Origin: Sphagnum compactum
Lineage: Eukaryota > Bryophyta > Sphagnopsida > Sphagnales
Assembly: GCA_965153455.1 (NCBI GenBank)
Contig: OZ234496.1
Span: 7,573,207-7,637,206, forward strand
Reading direction: 5' to 3'
Length of the DNA: 64,000 bases
This document shows positions 1 through 13,257 of the stretch, piece after piece. Numbering within the stretch: position 1 is the first letter of the stretch; each line of letters begins with the position of its first letter. The notes under the pieces are model-generated. The model made no database searches. It was not told the DNA's origin and saw only the letters and a program-made list of their open reading frames with translations. The position numbers were made by a program, and so were the translations under genes.

Positions 1-2990
1 CCCATCACTTTGATGAGGAATTTCAAATCATTGGGAACATGATCACGGTATGTAAACCCTTTTGGTCGGTAAAGGAATTACTAAGCAACCTGCCTCATTG
101 TGTGGAGGCACATGCTTCAGACTTCGGGTGCTGATTTCTTTTCTTATTTGTATAACACCTTTTGAAAACTGGAAAACTGGCTTCCTTCACTTAAAGAGGC
201 AGAGAATAGATAAAGCCATGGCCAGGAACCCAAGAAACAATAAAATAATTCCAACAGCCTTCTTCCCATAACCTGGTGGAGAATTTTTGTGGATGATGTA
301 GCTCCAACTTCTTCTTATCACTTATCTTCTTGAAATCCTATAAGTAAGTAAGTAGTGAAGAACACCAAAATGAGAAATTTGTCTCCATGGGTTTTATAGT
401 AAATGGACAAAGGTAAGGTGAGGTCATGTTTACCCTTGAGACTCTTTCCATAGAGCTGCTGTGGTTGTGGACATCTTTGCCTCAGGTGGCCCCCTGTATT
501 TTTTCAACACTCTTTATCTTGGGAGTTCAGGAGTCCCAAAGCAATTTTTGGCATAGGGTGCTTGACTTCTAAGTTAAGATCACATCTCACCTAGCTAAAC
601 CTTACCACATACCTAGTGTTTCATTCTATGAACTAGGGTTCTACAAACAAGGTTTAGGCATTCAACTTCTTTCTTTGCTTTCCTTGGTATTATTGCCTTT
701 AAAATTGTTCCCTTTAGTCTTTACCAAGCTTGGGGAATTGTACTCTCGTCATTTGATCAATTGACCATGCATTTTCATTATCAGGCTCTCAAGATCAGGC
801 TGATGTTACAAAATAACCGAACGCCCAACAAGAATTACAATCAAAAGTTAGCTAGCATGTGTGCTCCATGGACAATGGTCAAAGACATGACACAAATTGA
901 GACTGTTTGAAAATAAAGGATTTCAAGACCTATGATTTGCATAGAAAAATAGAAATGCCTAATGTAAAAACATTGACATTAAACATTGCAATATTGTTGT
1001 AAGACTCTTCAGAGGTTCTAGACAAGAATAAGTATGATGTAAGTTATACATGTTACATCCAAACAAATGTTGGCAGGTTGGCCCAGCTTGCATGGTCAAA
1101 CTCAAGGGTCAAATTCCAGTTCTTTTGACCCAGACCCAAATCAATGGCCATTTGTGGGAATTAGCACAAGAACCAAACAGTGGTAGCCTTTTGCTAGATC
1201 TAGAACCAAAACTTTCAAAAGAAACTCTTGAACACATTTTTCAAGTTTTTTTGAGTAAAAGAATTGAATTTTTTCGAAAAGTTGGCAATATGGGACTGAA
1301 CTCAGGCCCAATTTTCAAACTAGGCCCAACCTTGGGGACTCTGTACATGGAACTGGACTCAGACCCAATTTTTGAACTAAGCTGAACTAGGCCTAGAGGT
1401 TCTTGAATTTGAAAAAACATGCCAAACCTAAAATGGTATGATTTAAAAATTTGAAAAAACCAAGCTCAAACTCACACTCCAAGAACCTCCCAAAAAAATT
1501 TGAAGTGTCAAAACTTAGACCAGATGTCCTCTCAAAGAATAAGAACCAGCCAACATTAATCTAAACCCCAAGCCCTAATAAGTGGAGCAAGAATTGCTAG
1601 TCAATGTTTGATCAGACTCTTCCTGGACATGCAACTTATCAAATCTAGGGGAGCCGAAACACATTTTAGCGGTCAAAAACTGAAACCATGCATCTCTACT
1701 TATGACTTCTTAACGTGTATGCCCAACAAATGGATTTTATTGTTATTACATAAAACCATGCACATTGTTCAATGTTGACCAACTAATAGTTTCACTGTTA
1801 ACTCAGGGCTGGAAAGCACTTGGATTATCTGTGTGACATTTCAATCATCTTGAAATGATGAGCCACTCCATTTGCGTAAGGGGTTTGTCTCAAACCACTC
1901 CTGTTCCTTGGAAATGCTCGTATCTGAGCTATTTTTGGGGTTTTTTATACTGTGACCTAAAAACAGTGTCAAACACTTTCTGTGGATGAAAGCAGAAACC
2001 CTAATTCAACTCTGTGGCAAAGCTGCTGGAGGTGTGGTGTTTCAAGGGCGCCGAAGAATTTATTTTCTTGTTTTTCTGTTTTTGGCTTGGTTTGTTGTTT
2101 TGCAGGTTATTGTGGAGTGATCTTGGTGAACTGGTTTCAGTGATGGAGCGCGATTCTAGTTGCTCAATGGATATTCTTTATGAGCTATGTGAATCACGGC
2201 TCTGGTGGAGGATTGGTGGGAGCTTTCAGGGGAGGTGGAGAGAAGAAAAGATATATATAAAGTTGGTTGAGGAGGAGGAATGTAGACTTTTGGCGAAGGG
2301 TTGAAGCTAAGTTTCTAGATTTTATGATAACCATCTAGTGTGGAGTTGATTTTGAAATTGGATTGTAATAAGTTTGGAGCAAAAGTTGATCTAGACTTCT
2401 TTCTCATCAAGAACCCTGACACTTGATCTTTCGTTGTGCCAAGAGCATCAGAAAGTGATTAAGGGGTCTACCATTTTCATTTTTAAAGACCAACACAAGA
2501 GAAATGATGAGAGAGTCAAGGATTTCAGGAGTGGTTGTTGTGGCAGCCTCATCTTTGACAGTTTGGGGGTCTTAATGTGAGTGTGCAATGTGATCATTCT
2601 AAGAAGAGAATACCTGTTGGATAGTGGAGCTCCGGGGATTTTGGGAACAAGGGGATACTATGAAGTGTATAAGATTACACTCACCTATTTTGTTCTGATT
2701 CTTTGTCCAATTTCTGAAAGGAACCATGTGATGATGTCAGGATTGTACATGTGGGATTTCTATTGTTGAAGTATGAGCTACCACTCTCATTAAGCAACCA
2801 ATTGACTCCTTGAGAGGAAATCAAGAGAGATCTGATCCTTTGAGGTCCATAAAATTAAGATAATAAAATTTGGTGTCATTCAATGGATCTTTAGTTTTTT
2901 AAACATAATTCATCTAATATCCCAAAGTTTCAAACACATAGACTAACACATTGTAAGATAAAAGTTCATATCCATGAGTTTTGCAAGTGT
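1..2990. other. Left-edge non-coding region, no gene recognised
   Basis: No reading frame here matches a family I know. A 96-codon frame at 2014-2304 (+) begins with a hydrophobic stretch and ends in a charged tail, and a 111-codon frame lies at 1050-1385 (+). Neither has recognisable motifs or flanking exons, so I do not call them genes. Base composition is more mixed than in the next 10 kb, so decayed retroelement or transcribed sequence is possible. Confidence 0.4.
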
Positions 2991-4440
2991 GACAAAAAAT
3001 GTGGGCAAAATTCAAGAATCCATTACTTATTGGCTATTCACAATTCTGACTTGAATTTTTCATTCTTGGAAGGTTGATTAAATAAGTGAGTCCCTTTTTT
3101 CATTATTTCAATGAATTTTATTTTATTTATTTCCTTGTATCTAAGAAATATAAGAAAAATTGTCATTGTCACGTCCATATAAGGTCACCGTAATGTGCAA
3201 ACATCCGTGCAAGTATAGGACACAAATCCCACGGTGAAATTCTATCATCCAAAGTGATTTTGCATGAAGATTAATGTATGTAATGTTATCAAGAATGACA
3301 AGTTAAAAGAATTTGAAAATTGTTAACAATCTTAAACTTTCATACATAAATCTATGTTACTATGGTTCTTATTAAATGTGAACATTGTCATAAATTGAAA
3401 TATTAACATTAACATTGTAACATAATATGCATTATGTGCAATTCATTTGATTAGTTTCACCAATCTCCTTTCCACTCAATACACAAATTGGGTGTGTTTC
3501 TTTAGGTTCAAATCCTAGGTTGAATTATATGTTTATAACAATTCATGAAATGTGAGTTCTTACAAAAATATTAAATATAAATCATATGTGTATATTGTTT
3601 ATATAAATATGCTCAGGTATTGTGAATAATACCTACTTTTGAATGTGTTTCCTTATTATTGTACTAATTTGATATTATGTGGAGCACACATGATGAACAT
3701 CCAATCAAATATTAGTATATTATGTGATGTTTTGAACAATGACAAAATACATCAAAAAACCGTCAAACATACAACCAATGTTATCATGATTTTAAAATAA
3801 TTACAATGAAAAGTGTTGTAATTATTTGTCTATAATGAAATTTTCCTTATTTAAACACTAATGTAGTGTGCAATATGTGTAATCTATATTATTGGACTTA
3901 CCAATATTTTTCCTTACTAAACATGTAGTTGGGCATTCAATTGGATTCAAACCCTAGGTTGAGTCATACATTGCTACAAATTTCAATTTATGTGGTTACT
4001 TGCAAAAATGCCTAGTGGATGTTTATTTCATGGGTTGAAGCTTGTTTATGAATGCCTCTAGTTTTTATTGTTCCTTCAATGCTACTAGTGTGAATAATTT
4101 TGGGTATCAACTATCAACAATCCCCAATTGTAAATGCTGATCAATTGCAAAATGGCAACATCCTACAAGCTCCAAATTTAACAAACAAGAAGAATGTCAT
4201 GTTGTGGCCTTTGGGTATCACATTGCTTTATGTTATTTTTCAAATAGTTGTTTGATCTTGTAAATAACACATTATATAAAGAAATGGGTGTTTGGTATTG
4301 AACCTTTTTTTAGTATTTATACTTTTGCAAGTTGTAGGAATCCATATTTGCAAGTTCCAACTTGTCTATTTTTTTTGCATTATGAACTACATTGATGTGA
4401 ATCTATTTTCAAAACATTTGTTTGTGATATAATTCTTAAA
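2991..4440. repeat. AT-rich region with a diverged internal duplication
   Basis: The segment around 3430-3560 recurs in diverged form around 3850-3990. Both copies share the order 'caccaat/accaata', 'gggtgt/gggcat', and a motif of the type GGTTCAAATCC followed by TAGGTTGA. That motif resembles the B box of tRNA-derived promoters, so a SINE-like origin is possible, but no convincing A box was seen. No coding potential was found. Confidence 0.35.
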
Positions 4441-4444
4441 ACTC

Positions 4445-4755
4445 CATCACAAATTTAACATGTCACGACTTAACAATGGAAATTGTGCAAAATTCGTTCA
4501 TTCATATATCGTACATTTCACATGCTAATATCGTGCATTGAAAACATGTTTGATACATGGATTTATAAGAAGATGCAAAATTTGTGTGACATAATTTGTT
4601 CATTCATAGGTTCGTGCTTCATTCATTAACACATTTATCTGTGTCCCAAACATGTTTTTAATGCATGATATTTGTGTGTAAAATATACAAACCTATGAAT
4701 GAACGAGCTGCACATGATTTTCATTATTAATTTGTCACATGGTAAATTTGTGATG
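4445..4755. mobile_element. Foldback (inverted-repeat) MITE-like element
   Basis: The two halves are inverted copies of each other. The left arm runs from CATCACAAATTTAACATG at 4445 to about 4552. The right arm runs from about 4648 to 4755 and ends in the reverse complement of the same motif (TAAATTTGTGATG). The arms are imperfect, about 105-110 bp, around a loop of about 95 bp. No clear target-site duplication was seen, so the superfamily is open. Confidence 0.5.
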
Positions 4756-7560
4756 TCACAAGAAAGGAAATATGTACATCTCAAAAGCTTTATTTGTTTA
4801 TAATAATAAAAGGTTTCATGGTTTATGCTTAGGTAGTGTGCACATCACATGGATTAATGAAATTGAAGTTGAACACATCAAAAATAAAATAGTTGCATGC
4901 TAGTACATGCTATGGATGTGCAATCTTGAAATTTCATATTGCCAAATAATGAGACATTATTTGACATTAATTATAAAATTCTCTTAATTATTGACTTCAC
5001 CTCATATAACACTCCTTGGTACATTTTCTATCATGTTAATGTTCATAGTTTTTTTGTGTGTGTTGATTATAAGTTGCAAATTGTTAGTCAATTTTGTTGG
5101 GCATTGTTCTGTTGTTATTTTGAAATTGCACTCATTTGTGGGGGCAAAAACATGATAAAATACATGGAAAAAGTTGATGAATAAAATGCAAGTTAAAAAT
5201 GAGATTCTTAAAACACAAGTACAAGAAATTATATTCAAACTTCAATATAAAATCATTTTTCATTGCATTGAATTTAATATACATTGATTACAAAAATTGA
5301 ATAATAAAAGTAAAAATATATATCTTTGAAATTGACTAATCAAAATGGTGTCCAAAAATATTTTTTCCATTATGAAACTTAATAAAATGAATATGTACTA
5401 AGTTAAAATGTAAAGAATTGTATGTTCAAATGAGGAATTGGAAAAAAACAATATTTGTTCCATGTTAGAACATACTTGACACATATTTGAAACAAATTTT
5501 ATATTGCACAAAAATAAATTTCAAACTTAGCTACTTACATTCTTAAAAACCTACTTTCAACCTATTTTTACAATGCAAAATTTGAAAATTAATGCATAAT
5601 AATACAGTATTTTTTAATTTATCATCCATGTAAAACCATTAAATGTTTACTATTTTTATGATGGGTTTCATTGCTTCCTTTTATTAACTTAACAAATAAA
5701 ATATAAAGATTTTTTTTTTGTACGTTTTATTTTGCATCCAAAACAAGACAAAATGTACAAAAAAATTATCTTTGTAATCTATGTGACTTTTTAATGAAGT
5801 TGCCATGAAGAATGGTAAGGAGTCAAATTCTTTAAAAATGAAATATTTTATGGTTGCCCATACCTATGCCGATTGGACATTCCATGGTGTGAAATTTCCA
5901 TTTTTCAATTACATTTCAAAAAACAATTACCAAAATATTTAGTTTGAAGTTGCATATAACACAAGTGATATGACTTTTTAAAATATATGGATTTTTACAA
6001 GTCTATTAGTCAATTGTATGGTTGCACCTACCTCCATTCATAGTAGACAATTTACCTCTTCTAATGTTTCCCTCTAATCCCCTTTGGATGAACTAGCTCC
6101 TATAACAGACCTTGTCTAGAAAGTGAGTGATGGATTTGGTTATACGTCAATTGTATTTCATTGGAATGATGGAAGCATGCAAGAATAAAAAGGTGTAAAA
6201 TGGTAATGCCTTTCATCTTATCTTTCTATGAAGGAAAATTGTTTGTTTGTCACATTGAAATCACCCAAACCATGGTGCCTTTTGTTACACTTTTGGTGCT
6301 ATTGGAAAGCCTTCAATGAGTAAGGTGCACTGGGTTGGTTTCATAATGTTTCGACCAATGTTGGGCGGGCAAGTAAGTTGTCCAAGGATATCAATATCTA
6401 CACAACTCATGCATAGATATGGGTATGAAAACCTTAAATTAGTGGGCATTAATTTTAGAAAAAATGGTTGAAGCCCTACCTAGGTTTGTTATACAAAGCC
6501 AAAACTCGTAACTCAATAATATTTTATTGTTCGAAGTCCATCCAATGGCATTACATATATATGGTATTAAAACTAGGGTGCTAAAAATTCAGGGTTTAAC
6601 ATTTAATAAGGAGAACAATCAATTGTGTGATCATTATCAAGCATCGTTTTTCTTTTTGGTCATGTCAAAGGTGCTTATGTCTTCATGATGGAATGTTAAC
6701 ATGAAAGGATGATTCGACGGTATGGAAACATTATCATTATCATCCACTGTGCATTGATGGAAACTACGAGCAAACATATTTTAGTTTTGTTCAAGAATCA
6801 ATAAACATTTCCTTTTTGTTTTGTGTTTTTTGTGTTTTGGTGTAGTATTTCATATTTACTCTTTATGTTGTGCTTTCTATGTTTGCATGTTTGGATTTTG
6901 AATATATTTGCTTTTGGTTGTGTTTTAATCCTTGGACCTCTTTATTTACTTTCGATGCATTTCAATGTTTGGTGTTTGCTGATGTATTCAATGCTTTTGG
7001 TGCACGATGTTTTCATTGTTCGATGTTCCAACCTAACTGCTTTTGGTGCATAGTGATTTTCTTGTGCTCTAGTTTAATTGTTATGTCTAAAAAGTTTTCA
7101 ATTGCACTCAAGTTTTCACACATCTAGGTTGTTGTGGTTTAGGTCTCTAGCATTTTACTGTGGTGTTTGTCAATGTATTCAGTGCTTTTGGTGCTCTAGT
7201 CTAACTATTTTTAATGCATAATGCTTTCTCGGTGCTCCAACATAACTATTGTGTCTTAGATGTTGTCAACTGTATGATCCAATTTTACATTTTAGTTGTC
7301 ATGGTTTAGGTTTCGAGTCTTGGAGTTTGGTGGTTTATTTGGTTTTTGGGTAGAATGGTGGACAATGGGCATGACATCAATTTGAAAGTAGTTGAATTGC
7401 CAGGGTTACCTACATCTATAGCCAACTATGAACATCTTGGAGATTTTGGGGTTGAAAGTGTTGATGGTACAAATGGAAGGAACTTACCCAATGACACAAA
7501 TTAACTAGAGAGGTGGTTAAATATATTAAGCTTTTATAAATTGAAGCTACCTTGCAACAA
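4756..7560. other. AT-rich decayed sequence, no gene recognised
   Basis: Many short frames on both strands, none with a recognisable motif. A stretch near 6100-6230 resembles one near 11530-11680: both contain a TTTCATTGGAxTGATGGxAGCA core followed by an AAAAGGTG core. It is probably a dispersed repeat. Confidence 0.3.
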
Positions 7561-9160
7561 TTCCTTCAAATGCTGAAGTACAACCAAATGTTTTGGCATC
7601 CATTCAATACAACTACAAATGCATTGGTTTTTTCAAATTGAATGATTCTTTTATTTTTGTAGATTTAGTAAAGTCTCAAAAGATGCATTGTGTTGTTTAT
7701 CATAGCATGCAACACAAAAAGGACGAAAACAATTCCACATGCACTCACAAGGGCTTACTTATATATAACAAAGAACATGGCACAATTGTAATGAGTTGGT
7801 ATGTATCTTTAGAACATTCTATTATGTTAAATATGGACAAATAGAAAAAAGTTGTTTAGGATGTGTTTGTTCATGCCCAAATATTTAGTAGCCAAGAAAC
7901 AAAAAAATCCCACATCAAGTTTAATTGTTGTTTATTTTTCCTTTGGAGTTTTTTTACAAAAAATCAAACCTTGCTCAAGAACATTTCTCAAAAGATTTGA
8001 CCTTATACATCACCAAAGGTTAATGACCATTGAGTTGTAGTGAAAACATTTGGTTATAGAGTTTAATCCTTTGCCAATGTGGTCAGATTGTTTTTCCAAA
8101 TAGGTGATAGTTTTCACAAATGAAGTAATCCTTAATATGGTTAACAAGACCATAGATTGCCATATTCTTCATGCCCTTGTTAAAGCTATTACAATAACAA
8201 CCACATTTGATTTGTGGATGTCACGTGGAAAATTTGATACTTTTGCATTGGTGGTGAAGTACATCAACAACAAGTAGGAACCATGCCATATCACGATAGG
8301 CATCTTCAAGGTTCATGAAACATTTGAAACTACCATGGCTTTACAATTAAAAGATTTATTTGCTCTGATTTGTGTGACAAGGTAATTATGTATGTAAAAG
8401 ACAAAAGTGTTAACCTAAACATCATGTCACAAAATGCATGGACAAGCATTATTTCATGTGCTCCATTGGTGTTGGCAAAATTAACCATATGTGATTGGTT
8501 GTTATGGGCATGCAATGTAAAAATGATGTTAGTATGCCATTAATGGTTTGAAAGTGTTTACTAGAATGAGGGAGGTTTCCATAAAAAATGCAGTCTTATT
8601 TGTAGAAGACTAAAACTTGGACCCAAAAAAATGGAAAGGGTTGTGCATCCAAAGTTATCTTGTTCAAGGATTGCTTGGAGTTCAAGGATGTGATTAACCT
8701 TTGTTACTCATGATAAAAATTGCATTGCGAAGTAGGATTCCTAGCCCACAAACAAGGGCTGTGGTGGAGCGAATTAGTTGCACTCTTACTTTTGTTGTCA
8801 CACAGTGTGTCCTAAACCAATCTTGCGGGCATTCATTGTTGTCTAATGCACTTGTTGCAACCGTTTCCATGTGATGTATAATGTATGACAACATTTTTCA
8901 AGTCTAGGATCCAATGTAGGTATATATCAATTGAAAATTTTATGTATAATTTCAATTTATAGGTCAATTTGAATTTTTTGGGGTGCTTGGAGGTTGGGGA
9001 TTTTGATTCCAAACTACAAGCTCTTAACCATCACATGAAATCTGAAATGATTAAAATGTTGTAACCTTTTTTGGCATTCACATCTTCATTTTAGCCCCAA
9101 AGCGTACATAACATGTTGGTCCTTATGCTAGACCTTTGTTTCAAAAATTTGCAAATCATA
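7561..9160 (+). pseudogene. Degenerate hAT-family transposase, N-terminal and middle part
   Basis: Joined across stops and frameshifts, the + strand gives in order the hAT layout. First comes a zinc-finger-like N-terminus (7593-7844, with a core similar to GLLIYNKEHGT). Near 8205-8330 there is a block reading LWMSRGKFDTFALVVKYIN and then EPCHITIGIFKVHETFE. After it comes YVKDKSVNLN near 8390-8420. These match the conserved central region of plant hAT transposases. Many in-frame stops make it inactive. The C-terminal dimerisation block is not seen here, though it is present in the related copy at 26.6-28.2 kb. Confidence 0.7.
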
Positions 9161-12100
9161 GCAAACTTTGTGGGCTTTGAATTAGCAAGAAATTGGCAAG
9201 AAACTTCATTAAAATTGTCCCACAATAAAGTGCAAGGTTGAAATCATGACATAAGAATGTCCAACAAAATTGACTCACATCTCCCAACCTATAATCACCA
9301 AAGAAAACAAACTATAAACATTTATACGGTGGAGAGTTTCCCAAAGGAGTCCATATGGAGTGGAGGCAAAAATTGGGAAAGATTTATAATCAATATACAA
9401 GTACTCCAAAATTACAATAATGTATTCATTATGTTGTATGCAATAACATCAATGTTGAAGATTGAAAATACAAAACATTTTGTATATGCAAAATTTGGAA
9501 GTTGCACAAGAAACAAAATTTCAAGTACAAGATATTGAATAATGAATACTTCACAAACATTATGATTTTTGGAATTGGCCATCACTCATGTTTGATTCAT
9601 AATATGTTAATGCAAGTTCTTTCTACCACCCAACACATGTATTGTAACATTAATTTCAACAAAAGAAGTTGCCATGGGGCTTCTTAGAACAAAGCTTTCA
9701 CTTTTTCCATGTAGCTTAATACCATTAGAAGTTTTTAGCCCATTGAAATGGTGGGAGAACATGAGAAGCAATTTCCTTATCTTGGATTATTTGCACGTCA
9801 TGTTATGTAGATTGTGGGCTCTCATATTAAAAACGAATGAATCTTCAACATGGTTGGGGTCATCACAAGTTTGAAGTAGTATTAGCTTGGTATCAAGAAT
9901 TTGGACAAATTTATGTTGATTATGAAAACTTGATATGAGGACCCAAGATCAACTTGCACTATTGGTGAAGGGTTCAAGATAATTGAAGAGTATCTGAATG
10001 TTGAAGACAATTTGTTTGAAGAAAATGAAAAATTGATTGCAAGTTTGATCTTCTTGAGGTGTGAGTTGGATTGACCTTGGAACATCAAGTTGATGTTGAC
10101 AATTATGAAGGTCAAACAAGAAGAATTTTTTCCTACCTTTTAATGTTATTTGTTGGCCTATTTTAGGTTTGCTAAATGGACAAATTGGTTTGTTGAAAGC
10201 ATGTGTTTTGTAGACTTGGTGTGCCCATGAAACCCACAACAAACTATAGGGTGCCTTTGTGATGAAATGAAAGATTTAGAAGTGAAATAATTCTGGATTT
10301 GTAAAGCTTCGCATTCTTGATTGATGCACTCCTTTTTATGTTTTGTTTAGGTTGTACAACTTCCTCACTTCCCCCACCACCGATGTGTGATGATATTGCC
10401 AATTTCAAAACATTTGTGAATTGTGTTTTGGGTATGTATGGTTTTGTTTCCTTAATGTCCTAATTTGATCAGAGTCTTTTTTATTTTTTGTTTTTGCAAC
10501 ATTAGTATTTAAAAAATCAAAGGTGCGTCTATTTCTATGTTTGAGTTTCTTCATATGTTTGGGTGTTTAAAGTTAGTTTAAGAACCAACAAAGTCAAAGG
10601 GTATTACAATTTTGGTCAAGGAAAAGAGAGTGCTAATCCTAAATTTGAGACAATGTTTTACACCCATCTTCACAATGGTGCATGCCATGGAGTACCTCCA
10701 ACACTGGAGTTCTAATGCTTCTTCATAATCCAAAGGCCAACTACATTAGTTGTGATTATTTAGTCATCAGTAGCATAGACATTTTCAATTGGTGTAGTTT
10801 AGAATTAAAAACATATTTTTATGTTGGTTGGGGCAATATTACACCTTTTTTTGTTTCATTTTACTTTGGTAGCATGTGTCTAATGACAATTTTGCACATT
10901 CTTTGTATTTGAATGTGTTTTTTTTTTGGTCATATCCATGCCCAGCCCTTGCCCTTATCTATTTGGCATATGATTTACCCAAAATTGTTATGCATGCCTT
11001 TATGTGAAAAAAAAAATCAATCTATGTCCATGCCCAGAGGGCCTAGGTTTACTAAAAATTTAAACAAACCTGGGCCTTACATGCTTTACATGTGTATTAT
11101 TTTTTAATGCCCTGTCTGTAAGGTATTTCTAAAAGCACATATCTACCCAACATCGGTTTTGACCCACAGTGGAGAACCTATTGAATATTGAACAAATTTT
11201 TCACTGAAATTTCAATTATATCAAAAATAAAATCTATAGGAGAATTTGGAGTGCTTTTGATATTGTTAGAAAGCCCTTGATGAGTAGGATTTGATGAAGG
11301 CGATTTGTAAATTTTTAGACCTGAGGTCTGGAAAATATTGAATTTTGAGTAGTTTCTATCATTGGAAATACAATCAAATTACAAAGAAGAAAAGAAGATG
11401 TAGTTTGCTAACAAGTTCACACTTGTGCCAACAACACAAGCTACACTATGGTCAATTGTATTTGATAAGATTGATAGGAGCAAATGTGAAAAATACTTGA
11501 ATTTGATTTGATAGGACTGGTCAGGGGAAGTAAGGAAATTTGTATGATGCCAAAAAGATTGAGGGAAAAAAAAAGTGTAGAGTAGATTGTGGTTATAATG
11601 CCAATCTAATATTTCATTGGATTGATGGGAGCAAGCAAGGAATGAAAAGGTGGATTCATTTTCTAATTCTACATACATCAAAGATACAATATATATTACA
11701 ACACTTTGGTGTTGAACGTTGTTGTATGGCTTGAAATTTTCGTTTGTCTTTTCTCAATTGTTGGGTTCAATTTGGGCCTTATGTTGGGTGAAATAAATTG
11801 GATGTGAAATACATAGTCATAGCTAGGAAGGAAACAGCAAAATTTCATTTCCATAACCTGTTCAATTGATGCCATGAGAATATATTAGACAATGCTTTGC
11901 GCTTGGTGGGCGAAGAAATAAATTGGAAATGCAATGCATTGTCCTAGCCAACCCTCATTGGTTAAAAATAATTTTATTCCCTAACTGCATTCGTCACCCA
12001 TTTTTGCCTAGACTTATTTCCCTCCTAGAAATTGGAAGGGATATTATGCCTATTCCTCAAGGGTTGGAGGGAAATTATACCTACTCTTAGGTATAAGAAC

Positions 12101-12295
12101 CCTCTCACTATTGAGGAGTAGGCATAAGAATACTCCCATTCATATGCCTCACGGTCTACATAGGTTTGGTTCATGATAAATTTTGCATTGTGCTTTGCAA
12201 TAGGTAAAGCCCATGGGTGGGGGGACATTCCCTAAATGCGGGGCTGGCCTCAACTATCACCTTGTCCTAGGCCTCTTATTTTGAGAATGCCCCCA
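9161..12295. other. Decayed sequence, no gene recognised
   Basis: Short frames only, on both strands and overlapping each other. A poly-A-flanked stretch at 10910-11110 and the dispersed repeat near 11530-11680 are the only structures noticed. No RNA gene or coding exon could be supported. Confidence 0.35.
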
Positions 12296-12483
12296 CCCTA
12301 GGGCTTTACCCTACACGAACAACCTGCTAGTGGGTTGTTAGTAGGTTGGCAGAGGGAAAAACAAAAAGCAACTGAGCTAACCACCATGGTTAGCTAGGGA
12401 ACTGGAACCCAACAGAAAATTGTTGCCTGACCACTTACCATTCATCCTTCATGGTGCGTTGGTGGGTGCTGCTTGACTGCTGT
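12296..12483 (-). mobile_element. Partial copy of the 43-kb TIR element, inverted
   Basis: Its reverse complement matches the left half of the element at 43019-43394. Shared blocks include the segment with CTTACCATTCATCCTTC, the CCATGGTTAGC palindromic core, GGGTTCCAGTTCC on the other strand, and a tract of AACAACC-type direct repeats. The end near 12460-12483 (GTTGGTGGGTGCTG) corresponds to the terminal inverted repeat of that element but is diverged, and the other end is missing. Confidence 0.6.
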
Positions 12484-12499
12484 CCCATCCCTGGACTAA

Positions 12500-13254
12500 G
12501 GCCCACTTTAGATGGTTCCAGGGTCCAAATTTGTAGGAACCAATTTGGACTCATTTGAAGCAAATTGAATCCTTGAGTTGAACTATAACTTGCATCTTGG
12601 TTCTTCAAATCCAGAGCTCTCCTTTTTAGCTCTGTTTTTTGTTTTGTTTAAACCAATTGATTTTCCCTCCCAAATGGTGCCATATAAGTTTAGCCTTGAT
12701 TTGTCACTTTTTGGTCTTGGACCCTCATCTAAAGGTCATGGGTTCAACTTATGACTCTCATCCAATAGGATTGCTCTATTGGGCCCTCATCAAAAGGTTG
12801 TGGGTTCAACTTATGACTCTCATCCAATAGGATTGCTCTATTGGACCCTCATCTAAAGGTCGTGGGTTCAATTTATGACTATCATCGAATAGGATTGCTC
12901 TATTTCATTGGACCTTGGACCCTCATCTAAAGTGGCCCATAGGCCCACTTTAGATGGGGTCCAAGGTCCAAATTTGTAGGAACCAATTTGGACTCATTTG
13001 AAGCAAATTGAATCCTTGAGTTGGACCCTAGGTTGCATCTTGGTTCTTCAAATCATGAGCTCTCCTTTTGAGCTCTTCTTTTTGGGTTTGAAGGAATTGA
13101 GTTTCCCCTCAAAATGGTGCCATGTAGATTTAGCCTTGATTTGCTACTTTTTGGTTTTGGGCCTTCATCTAAAGGTTGTGGGTCCAATTTATGGCTCTCA
13201 TCCAATAAGATTGCTCTATTTCATTGGACCTTGGACCCTCATCTAAAGTGGCCC
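12500..13254. mobile_element. Composite Tourist-like (PIF/Harbinger type) MITE, two tandem copies
   Basis: Two related units lie head to tail, 12500-12938 and 12942-13254. Each begins with GGCCCACTTTAGATGG and ends with the near reverse complement (CATCTAAAGTGGCCC). The outer ends are flanked by TAA on both sides (12497-12499 and 13255-13257), the target-site size and sequence usual for PIF/Harbinger elements. Where the units meet (12910-12969) the two termini form a long near-perfect palindrome. Open frames inside (12639-12830, 12998-13246) are by-products of the repeat. Confidence 0.7.
12719..12904 (+). repeat. Three 62-bp tandem repeats inside the first MITE unit
   Basis: Repeats begin at 12719, 12781 and 12843. 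Each contains CCTCATCTAAAGGTC, GTGGGTTCAACTTATGAC and ATAGGATTGCTCTATT with few changes. The second MITE unit carries only one copy (about 13159-13220), so the array grew in one unit after the units separated. The GGGTTCAA core resembles a pol III B box, but no A box was found. Confidence 0.75.
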
Positions 13255-13257
13255 TAA

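Noticed and set aside
6823-7127. Cysteine/phenylalanine-rich frames in two registers
   Set aside because: Repetitive T-rich sequence read in overlapping frames, with no start context, motif or neighbours.
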